NCBI RefSeq assembly: GCF_014633365.1
Contig: NC_068352.1
Span: 31,033,310 to 31,097,309, forward strand
Reading direction: 5' to 3'
Length of the DNA stretch: 64,000 bases
Source of the DNA: Diospyros lotus
Lineage: Eukaryota; Streptophyta; Magnoliopsida; Ericales; Ebenaceae
Shown here in pieces: positions 44,618 to 58,000 of the stretch. The position numbers and the translations under genes were made by a program. Within the stretch, counting starts at the first letter, position 1, and every line of letters starts with the position of its first letter. The notes under the pieces were generated by a model. The model searched no databases, had not been told where the DNA came from, and was given only the letters and a program-made list of their open reading frames with translations.

Positions 44618-46397
44618 TGCACATTCTTAGGATAACAACCTAGCACAACAGAAACATGATATATACATAGCTAAAGAGACGTGGAGGTGTTAACATCACA
44701 ACATAACCCTCAACATAACACAAGGATATATATACGACACAACACCAAGGGGTAACATACACCCTTTAGACATGCAAAAGTTGCAAGACTCCCCCCAAGA
44801 CTCAATGGCTGGGACCACTTTGTACACCCTGCTACTTGATAACTCAAATACTGCTATCCTTGTCCTCGATCTTAGACATCCCTTTACCTGGAATGATGTA
44901 AAATACGAGTGAGTCACAAGACTCAGCAAGCATAAAGAACAAAAAGGTAATAAAGTTGAGGGAATAACCCAAACCACCTGCACATCATGTGCACATACAT
45001 ATACACATCCACACCATGAATTCTCAAACTATGTAGTATACACATAAATAAACATGCACATAATGGTCATTGGGGCCCATATAAGACACATCGACACCCA
45101 AGTCCCTAAATCCAAACTTGTCGCTGCCATGAATTGGAAAGTAAATCAACATGCACTGTTACTCCAAAATCCACACCAAGTGCTCCAATCCTCATACCAA
45201 CAAACCAAGCCAAAGCTCCCCCAACAACAAACCGAGTCCAAGCTCCCACACCAATATATTAAGCCGAAGCTCCCTCGGGACAGTCCTCCCGTCACCTGAG
45301 CTCGTGGATGTACATATTGCGAATAAATCCGCCATGCACATCAGTAACCATGTAACACAACATATAAGAAATGCAATGGCGTAGTAAGCATAAAGATGAT
45401 ATAAGGCCCCCATAAAACCAAACATCAAGTCATGCTTCGCCCACATAGTAATACACATGCAATACAATGCTCATGCACAACCCTAGTCATTCTAACATGC
45501 TTGTGCCCAAGCATTCATAGTTCATGTCCCCCATGTGATGCAAATTCGAACCCTAACATCACATTAACAATTCCTCGAGCATCGATCGATAGAGTCCCGA
45601 GCATCGATCGATAGTTTGTGTTTTAGGGAAAAATGATCAACAACTTTCTTGAGTCAGTCGACAATTTCCTCCCACAACATCAAACAGTCGACAACCTTGC
45701 CTAATTGGTTGACAACCCATGCATCTAGCAACCCGACCAACAAAACAAATGACCAAAATCACACAAACTGGCATGCATACACCCAACTAGAGCCTACCCC
45801 AACATGGTTAGGCATCATTCCATGAAGAATTATAGGGAGAGCCAAGCCTTATTCAAGCTCTTGGAAGAAATACAACAAGATTTCCCCTTTAAGGAGCTCA
45901 CAACTCAAGAGACCTAAAGAGACTTGAAAATAGAGAATTCAAACTATAGAAAAGACAAGAAGGAAAAGGAACTTGCCTTAAGAAACCTGTAAGTGAAGGA
46001 GAGGGGTAAGAAATGCCCGGATGCAAGCTTCTTCTTCCTTTCCCTCTTCTTTTCCTTCATTCTCTTCTGTTTCCTCTTGACTGATTATTCCTTCTTTTTC
46101 TTTTCTCTCTAAAAGGCACCCACCGAGCTCTACCATTACCTAACCGACCTGAAAGTGGCCTCAAAAGCTGATCCCGATAACAATTAGTCGATAATCTTAA
46201 GCAATCTGTCGATAGTTTCTTCAATCGATTGATAGATTCAATTCAATCTGTTGACAACTTCCTCAATCGGTCAATAGTTTTCGGCAATCTGTCGACAATT
46301 GCTGCTTACAACCACATCTCCTTCTTACACCCTACAAACATAAACCAAATATACTTAAATACTGTAAAATCTCGAACCTCGATAATGGGTCGTTACA
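44618..46397 (-). mobile_element. LTR-like insertion (probable solo LTR) inside the LINE
   Basis: Read on the minus strand the block starts TGTAACGACCCATTATCG, a typical start for plant gypsy LTRs, and its other end is TG on the + strand (TGCACATTCTTAGG), giving TG...CA ends and about 1,780 bp. LINE coding sequence resumes on both sides. No gag or pol domain is inside. The five bases on either side (TACCA and GATCA) do not match well, so the exact left edge is uncertain. It contains tandem degenerate GTCGACA motifs. Confidence 0.5.
45576..46312. repeat. Degenerate GTCGACA / ATCGAT motif clusters
   Basis: GAGCATCGATCGATAG occurs twice 23 bp apart at 45576-45614. From 45650 to 45715 and again from 46183 to 46307 the motif AATCTGTCGACAAT and variants (GTCGATAAT, GTTGACAAC, GGTCAATAG) recur about every 20-25 bp. 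The second cluster has six copies. Confidence 0.6.
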
Positions 46398-46785
46398 GAT
46401 CATAAGAGATAGATCGATTTACATACATCTCTACCTTTTCCATAATCAAGGGAATAATATGTTGCTTGGGCCTTAAAAACTGCTGATAATATTAGACAAT
46501 CAAATTTGATTGCTCTTCCTTGGTCTCAGTGAACAATCCATCTACACGCTTGAGGCTCTGAATGTTATGAAGGTTAATTTTGATGAACCTTCATAGTCTA
46601 GAAGAAGAAATGCATACAACAATTCCTCTTAGCAACCCATCTTATGTGAGCCCTTACCCGATAAAAGTTCGCTTCTTGGGAACAGGCCTCAACATATCCT
46701 ACTCACTTCTTGCTTTTGGAGCCTAAGAAGAGTATCATTAAGGAAATCCACAAGGCGACGCTAAACAATCACAAGCTCATCCCTA
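46398..46785 (-). mobile_element. L1-type LINE, upstream part separated by the LTR insertion
   Basis: The minus strand reads NIQSLKRVDGLFTETKEEQS and LIV-stop-YYQQFLRP, which fits the linker just before the RT domain of plant LINEs and should join to IPSRDFLPVSCVEGISSWG in the other part. The 5' end of the LINE is missing at the TTA microsatellite, so it was truncated or lost there. Confidence 0.5.

Positions 46786-46786
<1 letters not shown>

Positions 46787-46833
<47 letters not shown>
46787..46833. repeat. (TTA)n microsatellite
   Basis: About 16 uninterrupted TTA units at the 5' border of the LINE. Confidence 0.9.
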
Positions 46834-47117
46834 GTTAAAAACTTAACAACTTACCTTCACCAAACAACAAGATATGGGCATGTTTGCACCTTTTTACTAT
46901 GTGTGGGCCATATTTTGGAATTTCATTCCATATATCGATGAAATATCCTTATTTTTTGTCCATGAATCAGCTGTCTAGAGAGAGAGGAGGAGATAAATAG
47001 AGGAGAGGAGAGGAAAGGAGAGGAGAGGAGAGAGAGAAATGGAGATCTAGTGATATAGAGAGAGAGGGAGCGGTGAAGAAAGAGATTTATAGTGCGAGAG
47101 AGATAGATTGGAGTAGC

Positions 47118-47169
<52 letters not shown>

Positions 47170-47846
47170 CAACTTCTTTTTGATACCTCGAGAGACAAAT
47201 CAGAGTAAGAGGCCAGAGTACGAAAAGGAATTTGTTTAAAGAGTAGATAGTCGATAAAACTTTTGCGGTGGGATCCCTCCATCCTTTTTGGCTTGAAATT
47301 TTTTTCCATCGATCCTTAATTACTGGGGTAAGTTCATCTTAGTACTGGATATAATATATCATCAATTAATTTTTTGCTTAAACATATAGCATCAAACTTG
47401 GTATCTGTAATTATTTATGCCCTCAATCACTTGTATGATCATTACCATTTTGATTAGGCGGTCGAATCAACTACAAGGATCCGTTTTCTCACTTTTTCTT
47501 TGATCTTTTTCATCAGATTCTAACCATTTTCTATCTTCTTTCATTAGGGCAATTGGATAATTATCCCAGAAGCTGATTCCTTTGTAAGTCCATTTATGCT
47601 GGTTTCAACTTTTTTTTTTTTTTGTAACTCATCGTGGGGTATATATATATATATATTATATCTGTATATATGTGTACATAGGGAGTGTTCCTCTTCCCTC
47701 CATTTACTGTCTTCTTGTCTAGACAAATTAACTTCGCAAACTTGTGTGGGGAGATGTTTTCGGGGGGCTTGTCTTGGGAATGTACCTAAAATGAAGATGG
47801 TCTTAAGGAAGATCCCCAGATAAAATTAAGATCCACCAACAGGCCG
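46834..47846 (+). promoter_or_regulatory. Upstream region of the GARP gene with GA-rich tract
   Basis: A purine-rich zone at 46978-47165 ends in a pure (GA)n run (47120-47165), and a (TA)n run lies near 47640-47656. GA/CT tracts are frequent in plant promoters and leaders. Whether this belongs to the gene starting at 48899 is inference. The short open frames here are not supported. Confidence 0.3.
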
Positions 47847-48207
47847 TAAAATTGTTCTTGTAATTTGGCATTCTCCTTGCAATGTCTTTGTTAGAAATAT
47901 CACAAGGGGTTGGGTTTGTAATATTACATTGATATGATTTCATATTAGATGCTATGAGTTAATGTTTTATTTATTTCCTAAAACATACATTCCTTATTTG
48001 CAAAAGAAAATTGTTGCTTTTGGTCATAAAATTGTTACTTTCAATTGCATTCGTGCAGTGCTTTTGTTGGAAATATCATCCCTGAAAATGGCAAGGGGTT
48101 GGGTTGTTAAGGCTGCATTACATTGATATAATGATTTATGATTATTAGATGCCATCAAATTTTTATTTATTTATTTCCTAAAATCTGCCTTCTTTATTTG
48201 CAAAATA
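47847..48207. repeat. Diverged tandem duplication, about 180-bp period
   Basis: Copy 1 from 47847 and copy 2 from 48027 share TAAAATTGTT, TTTGTTGGAAATATCA/TTTGTTAGAAATATCA, CAAGGGGTTGGGTT, TTACATTGATAT, TTAGATGC, TTTATTTATTTCCTAAAA and CTTTATTTGCAAAA in order. Copy 2 has small insertions. Confidence 0.65.
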
Positions 48208-48898
48208 CCCATGAGTGGGTCATCTTAAAATTATACTTCTAATAGTATGACATTTTCAACTTACTTATTTGCATATTTTTAAGTGTTTCTCTAATATTTT
48301 GCTTTAAACACCTAATGATATGTTTTAAATATATTTTAATTAATACATTTTGACCAATCAGATGAGGATATATAATTGAAATATATAAATTTAATAAATG
48401 TATGTTCAATACATATCAATGATGTGTTCTAGCCTAATTAATTGAGGTGTATCACATTGACCCGTCATTAGAAAAGTAAAGAGATTGGGGCTCAAATTTT
48501 ATTACACTGACTACTCATATATTATGTCAAATGTTATTAACCAAATTTGTATTATTACCCAAAACTAGCTTATTTTTTTGCATAATTTAAAGGCGTATTA
48601 AATATTATTTAAGCAACTCAAATATATGTGCTATAACTTTTCCCCTTCCATTTATCAATAATTCACTTTTGGGTTAGTAATTTGTTATCTTAAATTTACT
48701 TTTCTATAATTACCATGCTATTATTTGTTCACCTTTGGCTCTTCTCTTTATTGACATCTCAAGTTTTTGCAATTTCAATTCAATGTTTCATGAGATTTCC
48801 TCTTTCTAGCTATCTCATCAGTTTGATCTTTGATTAGCTTTCAAGTTGTGGTCTTGCTGTTTACAATTCTAATTGAAATTCATTATCAAGGAAGTGAC
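48208..48898. other. AT-rich sequence upstream of the GARP start codon
   Basis: No gene seen. It presumably contains the proximal promoter or leader of the gene starting at 48899, but no TATA box can be chosen with confidence. Confidence 0.35.
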
Positions 48899-49064
48899 AT
48901 GGCTGGCCAATCCAACGAGCAAGAAAGGGTCATTCAACAATTCCCGAGTCATCAGTGTCGTCATCATCATCATCATCATGAAGTGCCTAAACCGCGACTT
49001 CTTTGGACACCTCAGTTACATGCAAGCTTTCTTGATGCCGTTGATCAACTTGGTGGACCAAATT
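48899..49064 (+). CDS. GARP gene exon 1
   Basis: Encodes MAGQSNEQERVIQQFPSHQC, the His run and the first GARP helix (LLWTPQLHASFLDAVDQLGG). Donor GTTAGT at 49065. It splits a Cys codon (T/GT) that closes correctly with exon 2. Confidence 0.7.
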
Positions 49065-52000
49065 GTTAGTTCCTCATTTTTTTATTATGTTCTTAGTTCC
49101 CCATTCTTTGCTTTCTTGGAAAATAATTTTTGGCTTACACTTTTTTCCTTTTTGGTTTGTTCCCTATATTTAATTTTTACATTTAACTCTTTATTCTCTT
49201 TTTAATATATCTTCTTGTATATAATAGTGTTATATGTAGGGCTAGGTTGTATAGGCTATACTTCTTCACTTCATTTAATAATATAAAGCAGGTGGTTAAC
49301 ATGGTCAAATCAGCTCTCTTCTTCAGAACATCTCTAGGAATAAGATCAGGGAAGTTAAACTCTCTTATAGCTAAAGATGTGAATTGGACCTGGAAATGGC
49401 AATGTGCGAGTTCAAGTAGGGGAGCGCCATCCTCGTCTTCGAACCCACACTTGAATCGAAACTCATTTAGAAAGGGAAAACTATATATCCCAATCTTGTT
49501 CTCATGGGATTTGGGGATCCTCGTTCGAAATCTATTCTTCGAATCACCTACCTAAATCATATTGAACAAATTCAAACTTAGCCTTTATCCTTCCCCAAAT
49601 CTCATCCAATTATATGATAAAAATTAAAATATCATATTAAAATAAGAAAAAAATGCAACATTTAAATTAAGATATCTAAAATTAATATTAAAACATATGA
49701 CAAAAAAAAAAAATTGCAGATATTAAAATTTTAAGTCAAAATAGTACATTTTCAATTTCTTTTGATCCTTTATAAACTCAATCATGGGTTTGGGATGAGA
49801 AGTACTATTCTCACTTTACCCAAGCCACCTCTTTGTACTTTGATTTTTGTCAAACCTGATCGTAAACCCAAATTGATTGGAGAAAATTACTAGCTTTGAT
49901 TCAAGCAGGGTTTGAGTAAGGACTCGTGTGGAAGGTATAAAAAGTGACATCTTTGACCGGGTCACACATAACGCAACTTGCCACCATGTGGATTGTGTTG
50001 TGCTAAGGGCTTTGAGGCCTAACCCAACCCCCTATATCCATTGCCCTTGCAATATATAAAGAATTTGGGCATTTAGAATTGTCATATATACGCAACAATA
50101 CATTAATTTTTTTTAAAAATTTAGAAAGGAAGGCTTGCCCAAGACTATGGTCAATCTAAGACAATCCATTTGGGGAGTTGGAGTGACGACAAGACACAAC
50201 ATAAATAGTATGGCTTGGTTAAACCCATCATGTCGACACAAGAATATCTGTTGACACTAGGAATTGAAATGTTGACTCTTGAACATATGATAGGACTTAT
50301 AAGAGTTGGCAGAGTACATTGTGATAGTTTAATTGTTTTCATTAATGTATTTTCTCATATCCAATGGAGTGCATGATTAAGAAGTGTAGTAGAGGTTTTA
50401 GCTTGTTTAAAAAACCCTAGAGATTAGCTTAAAAAATCCTAAGGTTTGTGCTTGTAATATGATGGTAGAATTTGACTATGCAAACATTATCATTTTGTTC
50501 ACCATTGATGAAACGGGCTTTGGAAGTTAGTGCTTGGAAGTTGGAAAATATTTCAAAAGGTCCAATTCAACACAATGCCAAAAAAGGAAACTATATGGCC
50601 AATGGTTTGACAAATTGTAAGGATGTTGACTACTTTGCTTAGCTTGATCAACTACCTAATTAACTAGATAGTTGGGGTTCTAAGAGGAATGTGAAGTTCA
50701 CCCCTTACTAGAAAATTAATATAAGATTGATGGAAGGACATTTTTCTAGTAGCTGTAGAGGGTAACAAAGACCTCCAAAATTGCAAATTATCAACCACCA
50801 TATATAACTGCCTCCCTAAAAAAAAGGGATCTAGTGAAATCAATGTAGGAAGGTGGAGATCTATGGGCAATCACCTATATCAAAAAGATAAATAACATAG
50901 CCAATTATTCTAGTGAGAGAAACCCTGGTGCTTGAAATCTTACTACTCCTCAATAGAGCCTTATCGACCACCTTGGTTAGCATTTTTCCCGCCTCTTCCA
51001 TCTTGATGATCATCCCCTACTTCCTTCAACCCTTACTCTTATTATAATTATGAGTCTCTATTTCCCTTCAATCTTACCTCCCTTCTACCTCTAATCGCTT
51101 TTGAAATAATCAACTGTCTAACACCTCATCTTTGTTGCTTTGTTTTTTCTTCTAGACCCAAAATTGTCATACCCTCTTACTTTCCCTGGCTCTAACCTTC
51201 CCATGAGTCCCCACATTTGCTGATTTTTCCTTCTTTCCTTCTTGTTGAGTTTGGTCATTAACCTTCTTGTTGGTTTTGTCAGATTTTACACATATGGCCA
51301 AGTGTGAAGCAGATGTTTTCCTATAAAAAGGCCACTTGTCTGTGATTGTTGTAGTTGATTTTTGGCTTCGATGTAGTCACCTCCAAGTGTGCTTTGATGA
51401 ATTTTCTCAGCTTCGATCCTACATCTTTATGTTAGCTTTGGGTTTGGTAACATGTATATAGATTTCTTACTAGTTCCTTCTTGTCAATTTGATGTTTTAT
51501 GATAGTATTAGGATCTTAGGTTGCCAAACTTTGTTTTCCAATATGTGGTGAGCTGTCTCATAATTTATGCCTCTTTTGGAGCCTTCACCTAAGTGCATGT
51601 TTAGTGCACAGCCTTATTTGTGGCAAATTAGTTGCTTGATTTCGACACCAAGAAAAAACAAAAAGAAATAGAGGCAATTATAGCTAGAGAAGCTCTCATC
51701 TTGTAGAAGATATATAAAGGATGTCGCTTTAGCTTGAGTTTGATTCTCTTTTGTCAAGCATGCAACTAGATCCAAGAACTTTAGTGACCTTTTCAAAATT
51801 GAATCCAAGACATTAGAATTTTGCTCCAAAGGAACAAGGAATAAATCATCAACCATACTCATATATCATCAAACACAGTAGGTCATAACCTAACTTGATG
51901 GGAAATATCATAAAGAAACAATAGCAATTCATCCTCTTGATTGCATTCCTCTTGATGGGAAATATCATATTAGAAATTCTTTGTTTTGTATTTAGGAAAT

Positions 52001-55000
52001 GTTTGTTAGATTCCTTATCCCAAGAATTTAGGAAAAGCTTTTGAGATATCTAAATTGTTGTGTTTTAACTAATTCATGTACTCATGCATCTAATTCAACT
52101 ACATTGTGGGAATTTACTCGTTAACTTTTGAGGATATCTAACGAAATGTTCCCTACCATCAAATATATTTCACTCTGTTTTTTCTCTTTTTCGTTAATTA
52201 TAGTTTATGACTGCTTTTTTATTGAGCATGTTCAGTTAATAGACAACCAATATTTTCTTGATGGATTATGTATAATTTCCTTTCTAACTTTTAAATGTTT
52301 TCTCTGTTTGTTTATACATGTGAAAACTTCCATGTACACCTTCCTTTTAGTATATATTCATAGCTAAGTTAGCCTCGTTTTTAACCTTTTTTTATGAGTA
52401 AAAAACATTAAATCAGGTAGCTCGCCAGTGACTTTACAAAAACAAAATTCTTGAGACTATAAACCAAAGGATCTAAAGGGTGTGGAATTGACTCAACCAT
52501 GGAAATGAACACCTTAATAGTCCAACCATATGTAGGGAAGCTCCAAATGCAACCAACCAAAAGTGAAGACAATATTATCTTAATAAGAAAACTCCATGTG
52601 TTTGAATCTGCAATGCTATTTGTAATTCAATGACCAGAACAATAGTTTGTGAATAGGGTTATGTAAATTAGCTATTAACTCCCAAAATAAGGGTGAAGAT
52701 GATGACTAAAAAATTCATTGCACTGTCTATAGCCGAAATTAGATTGCAACTTTTGATAATAAAAAGTAAAAAATTGTTGCAACTTTTGATAATAAAGAAT
52801 ATTTTAGAGAAAAATAGAAGCAGAGAGAGGGGGGGGGGGGGGGGGAGCTTCAATTATAGATACCCCCCTCTCCATAAGGTTTAAGCATCCCATTCTCAAA
52901 TCTCATTCGTCCAGTATCCTCATTAAATTGTGAGAGGTGTTTTACTCCTATTGTTAGACAGAGTGATAATTGTTATCTCTTAATTATAATTTGAGAGTAG
53001 TTGTAATTTCCTTATTCTTTCTAGTGAGATCCTTCTTTCACTTGCCCGTAGATGTAGCTTATATTGGGTGAACCACGTAAAATCTTTGTGTTCATTTTAT
53101 CTTAAATTTTTCTCATTTCAATTTTAGTTGCGATCCATCTACGACCCATTTTTTTCCAACAAGTGGTGTTAGAGCCTAACTTGGGTGTTGATATCTACTT
53201 CTTGTATGCTTTGTGGTTGCCCCTAAAAGGTGGATCCTCCACATTAGAAAATAAGTTAAATTATTATTTGCTCTTTTTAGGGTATTGGGTACATATTACG
53301 TATACGCACTGTTCACATATACGGTACTTTTCATAGCTCATAGTGAAATAGTTGTGTTGTCAAATCAAGGTAACAAAATGGCAACAAAGTTTGAAATAGA
53401 TAAATTTAACGGAAATAATTTCTTGTTATGGAAAATGAAGATATAAGCAATCTTAACAAAAGGAGATTGCATAGAGGGGATTGGAGAAAGACTGGCGGAG
53501 ATCACCGACGATAGCAAGTGGAAGAAAATGAATGACACTACTGTCGCCAATCTACACTTGAGTCTAGTCGATGAAGTCTTGTCAAGTCTAAAAGAGAAGA
53601 AAACTACAAAGGAGATTTGGGATACTCTCACAAAGTTGTACGAGAGGCCAAGTCACTATACAACAAAATCTTCTTAAAAAGAAGACTTTACATTCTTTAG
53701 ATGTTGGAATCTATTTCAGTAACATATCATATCAACATTGTCAATACACTATTTTCTAAACTCTCAAAGTTGGGTTACAAAATAGATGTAAATTAATGAG
53801 CGTGCAGAACTTCTACTTCAAAGTCTGTTAGATTCATATGACCAACTCATCATCAACCTGACCAATAATATTCTCATTGACTATTTAGTCTTTGAGGACT
53901 TTGCAGCTATAGTTTTGGAAGAGGAACAAAGGTACAAAAGTAAAGAGGTAAGGTTGGCAAGTTTACAACAAACATAGGCATTATCAATGATGAGAGGGAG
54001 GTTAATAGAACGTGGTCCTAGTGGGAGCCATAATCATGGTAGATTGAAGTCAAGAAGTAAGAAAAATATAAATGCCACCATTGTGGCAAGAAATGGCACA
54101 TCAAGGAGTGTTGTTATCTTTAGAAGGGTGGAAAAGGTCCTGAGTCACCAAATGCTTAGGGGAATGTAGCAAGTACTTTAGATGATGGTGAAGTTCTATA
54201 CAACTAGGCAACAACGATTACTGAAGGCAGAAAGAAACTCACTAATGTTTGGATAGTGCATTTAGAAATTTTTTGGCATATGACTCTTCAAAAAGAATGG
54301 TTCCATAAATATGAACCTATCTTGGGAGGATCTGTGTTTATGGGAAACAATCATGCCTTGGAGATCGCTGGTATTGGTACTATCAAAATAAAGATGCATA
54401 ATGGTATGGTTCGTTCTTTCCAAGAAGTACAACATGTTAAAGGCCTGAAGAAAAATCTATTTTCTTTATGACAACTGGATGATGTTTAGTGTAAAACCCG
54501 CATTGAGAATGAGACCATAAGGATAGTCAAAGGCGTGCTTGGGGTGATGAAAGTGGAAAATATAGCTACAAATCTATACATGCTTAAAGGGGATACACTA
54601 CAAGAAGGAGAAATGAATGTTTCTTTAGCAAGTTTTGTAGAAGAATCAACGATGATGTGGCACCGCAAACTCGGCCACATGTCAGAACGAGGTTTGAAAA
54701 ATCTCAGAACAAAAGCTTCTCATAGGGCTCAATAAGGTATCATTACCCTTTTGTGAGCATTGTGTCATGAGTAAGTATCATAGATTAAAATTCAGCAGTT
54801 CCATTACTGGAAGTAAAGTTATATTGGAACTAGTCCATTTCGATGTTTGGCGAGCACCGATTTTATCCCTAGGAGGTGCAAGATACTTCGTATCTTTCTT
54901 TGATGATTACTCCAGGAGATATTAGGTGTACCCAATCAAAAGGAAGGTGGATGTATTCCCAGTTTTCAAAGCGCGAGTAGAACTTGAATCGGGAAAGAAG

Positions 55001-58000
55001 ATTAAGTACCTGAGGACTGACAATGGAGGAGAATTTACTAGAGATGAGTTTAATGAATTCTATCAAAAGGAAGGCATCAAGAGAAAATTCACTACAACAT
55101 ACACTCCACAAGAAAATGGAGTGGCAGAGCGGATGAATAGAACCTTGTTGGAGAGAACATGAGTAATGTTGAAGATTGTAAATCTAGTTAAGTCGTTTTG
55201 GGCATAAGCAGTTAAAACTACCTATTATGTGATCAATCAATCTCCATCAATTGCGATTGATCTGAAAACACCGATAGAAATGTGGACTAGTAAGCCAGTT
55301 GACTATTCTCACCACCATACATTTGGACGTCTTGTGTGCGTGATGTACAATGCCCAAGAAACAATGAAGGAAGATTCAAAATCCAGAAAGTGTATCTTCA
55401 TAGGATATGTTGATGGAGTTAAGGGGTATCGCATGTTGGATCCCAGTGCCCACAAAGTTGTCATAAGTGGAGATGTGATATTTGCAAAAGATAAACTACA
55501 AGGAAAAGAAAATGATAGCACTACAAAGGAGAAATCAGAGACTACTATAGTTCAAATAGAAAATAGATAAGAGAAAGAAGATGCAGATTTTTCTGAAGTA
55601 ATACAAGAACACGATGTTCAAGAACTAATTCAACCTGAGGCTTTTAAGGTTCAAAAGTTAACTCGTGAGTGAAGGCCCCTGACTTGCATTCAAAATATGT
55701 TACTGAGATAAACATTGCATACTGTCTTTTAACAGAGGATGGAGAGCCATCAACTTTCCATGAGGCTACCAAGAGCTCAGATGTATCCCTATAGATGACA
55801 ATAATGCAAGCAGAGATAGAACCCCTACATAAGAACAAGACATGGGATCTTGTTCCACTACAATAAGGAAGAAAAGCCATAAAAAATAAATGGGTTTACA
55901 AGATCAAGCGTGATGGAAATGACAAGTGGAACAGTATTATGCAGGACTGGTGGTAAAAGGATATGCCCAGAAAGAAGATATTGGCTTCAATGAAATATTT
56001 TCTCCAGTGTTATGACTTACAACAGTCAGAGTAGTCTTGACAATGCATGCTACATTTGACCTACATCCAGAAAAACTAGATGTGAAAACTGCATTTCTTC
56101 ATGGAGAGATTGAAGAAGAAATTTATATGCTCCAGCCAGAAGGTTTTGAAGAAAAAAGAAAAAAGAACTTGGTTTGCAGGTTGAACAAATCTCTATGTAG
56201 TCTTAAATAGGCATTGAGATGTTGGTACAAGAGATTTGATTCCTATATTATGAGCCTTGAGTACAACAGACTCAATTTAGACCCTTGTGCTTATTTCAAG
56301 AGGTTTGGTGATGAAGATTTCATCGTTTTGCTATTGTACGTGGACGACATGATGGTTGTAGGCCCCAACAAAGATCAAGTCCAAGAGTTAAAGGCACAGT
56401 TAGCTAGGGAATTTGACATGAAGGACTTGGGACCAATAAACAATATTCTAGGGATGCAAATTCACTGAGATAGAAATAGTAGGAAGATTTGGATTTCTCA
56501 AAAAAAAAACTACCTAAGGAAAATCTTGGTGGGCTTTAACATGCAAAATTGTAAGCTAATTTCTACCCTACTTCCTGTTAATTTCAAGTTATCCTCAAGT
56601 ATGTGTTATAGGAATGAAGCAGAAAGGAAGGAAATATCTCGAGTATCGTATGCATCAATAGTGGGAAGCCTGATATTCGCTATGATCTGCACAAGACTAG
56701 ATATTGTACAAGCAGTGGGATCGGTTAGCCGGTATATGGCGAATCCTAGAAAAGAACATTGGAATGCTGTGAAGAGGATTCTGAGATACATCAAAGGAAC
56801 CTTAGATGGTGTATTATGTTAGGATTAGAGTTTATTGTTAGAGGTTATATGGATTTAGATTTTGCTGGTGATCTTGATAAAAGAAAATTCACTACAGGCT
56901 ATGTGTTTACACTTGCAGGAGGAGTTGTAAGTTGGGTTTTGAAACTACAAATAGTTATGGCATTATCTACAATAGAGGGAGAATACATGGTAGCTATACA
57001 AGCTTGAAAGGAAGCAATTTGGATTCAAAGGTTATTGGAGGAGCTTGGGCACAAACAAGAGAAAATTTCCTTATTTTGTGACCATCAAAGCGCCTTGCAT
57101 ATCGCAAGGAATCTAGCCTTTCATTCAAGAGCAAAGCACATTGGAGTTTAGTATCATTTCGTTCGAGAAGTAGTGGAGGATGTATGTGTAGGCATGCTAA
57201 AGATATACACCAAAGAAAACCTAGTAGATATGTTGACTAAGATAATCAATACAATCAAGGAAGAAATAATGGTGTGAAGATTGATTGATCCTCAATCAAA
57301 TCTTTAAGTGGGAGATTGTAGTCGAAATTAGATTGTAATTTTGACAATAGAAAGTCAAAAGTTGTTTCAACTTTTGACAATAAAAGTAAGGCACCGTTTG
57401 AAAATGGTGAATATTTTAAAGAAAAATAGAAGAAGAAAAGGGGTGAGCTTTAAGTATAAATGCCCCATTCTCCATAAGATTTAAGCATCCCATTTATCCA
57501 TTCTTAAATCTCATTCTTCCAGTATCCTCATTAAATTGTGAGAGGTGTTTTACTACTATTGTTAGAAAGAGCAATAATTGTTCTCTCCTAATTATAATCT
57601 GAGAGTAGTTGTAATTTCCTTATTGTTTATAGTGAGACCATTCTTTCACTTGCTCGTGAATGTAACCTATATTGGGTGAGCCACATAAAATTTTTGTGTT
57701 CATTTCATCTTTAATTTTTCTCACTTCAACTTTAGTTGCGATCCATCTACGACCCATTTTTTCCAACACTCTCAAAGGCATAGACCATGGCTGCTATAAT
57801 AGGAGTAAGATTGGCAACCACTAGGTTATTAAGATGGGAAAGGACTTGGTGTGATGGGCTGTACCTGTTGGGATTACAAAACTAGTAAAAACATCTAGCT
57901 TTACAATTAGCATTGTTTGGGGGGAGGGGGGGGGGGAGTGAGTTCTCTTGTTCAAAATGTAGAGCAGTGTGTTATGAACACGCCGATCAAATTTTAGCTA

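Larger units (their letters stand above)
52728..57768 (+). mobile_element. Ty1/copia LTR retrotransposon, decayed, in GARP intron 1
   Basis: Complete 5,041-bp element: LTRs at 52728-53161 and 57317-57768, iMet primer site directly after the 5' LTR (GTGGTGTTAGAGCC, 53163-53176), polypurine AAGTGGGAGAT before the 3' LTR. Flanks CTGTC (52723-52727) and CTCTC (57769-57773) match at 4 of 5. Gene order is gag, protease, integrase, RT, RNase H, the copia order. Style of motifs suggests the Tork/Tnt1 branch. In-frame stops in most domains mean it is no longer autonomous. Confidence 0.9.

Noticed and set aside
44696..45467. Several 77-95-codon frames on both strands
   Set aside because: Lie in an LTR-like block without any retroelement or host domain.
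49247..49555. 102-codon frame in GARP intron 1
   Set aside because: No domain, no splice support; probably part of an old transposon.
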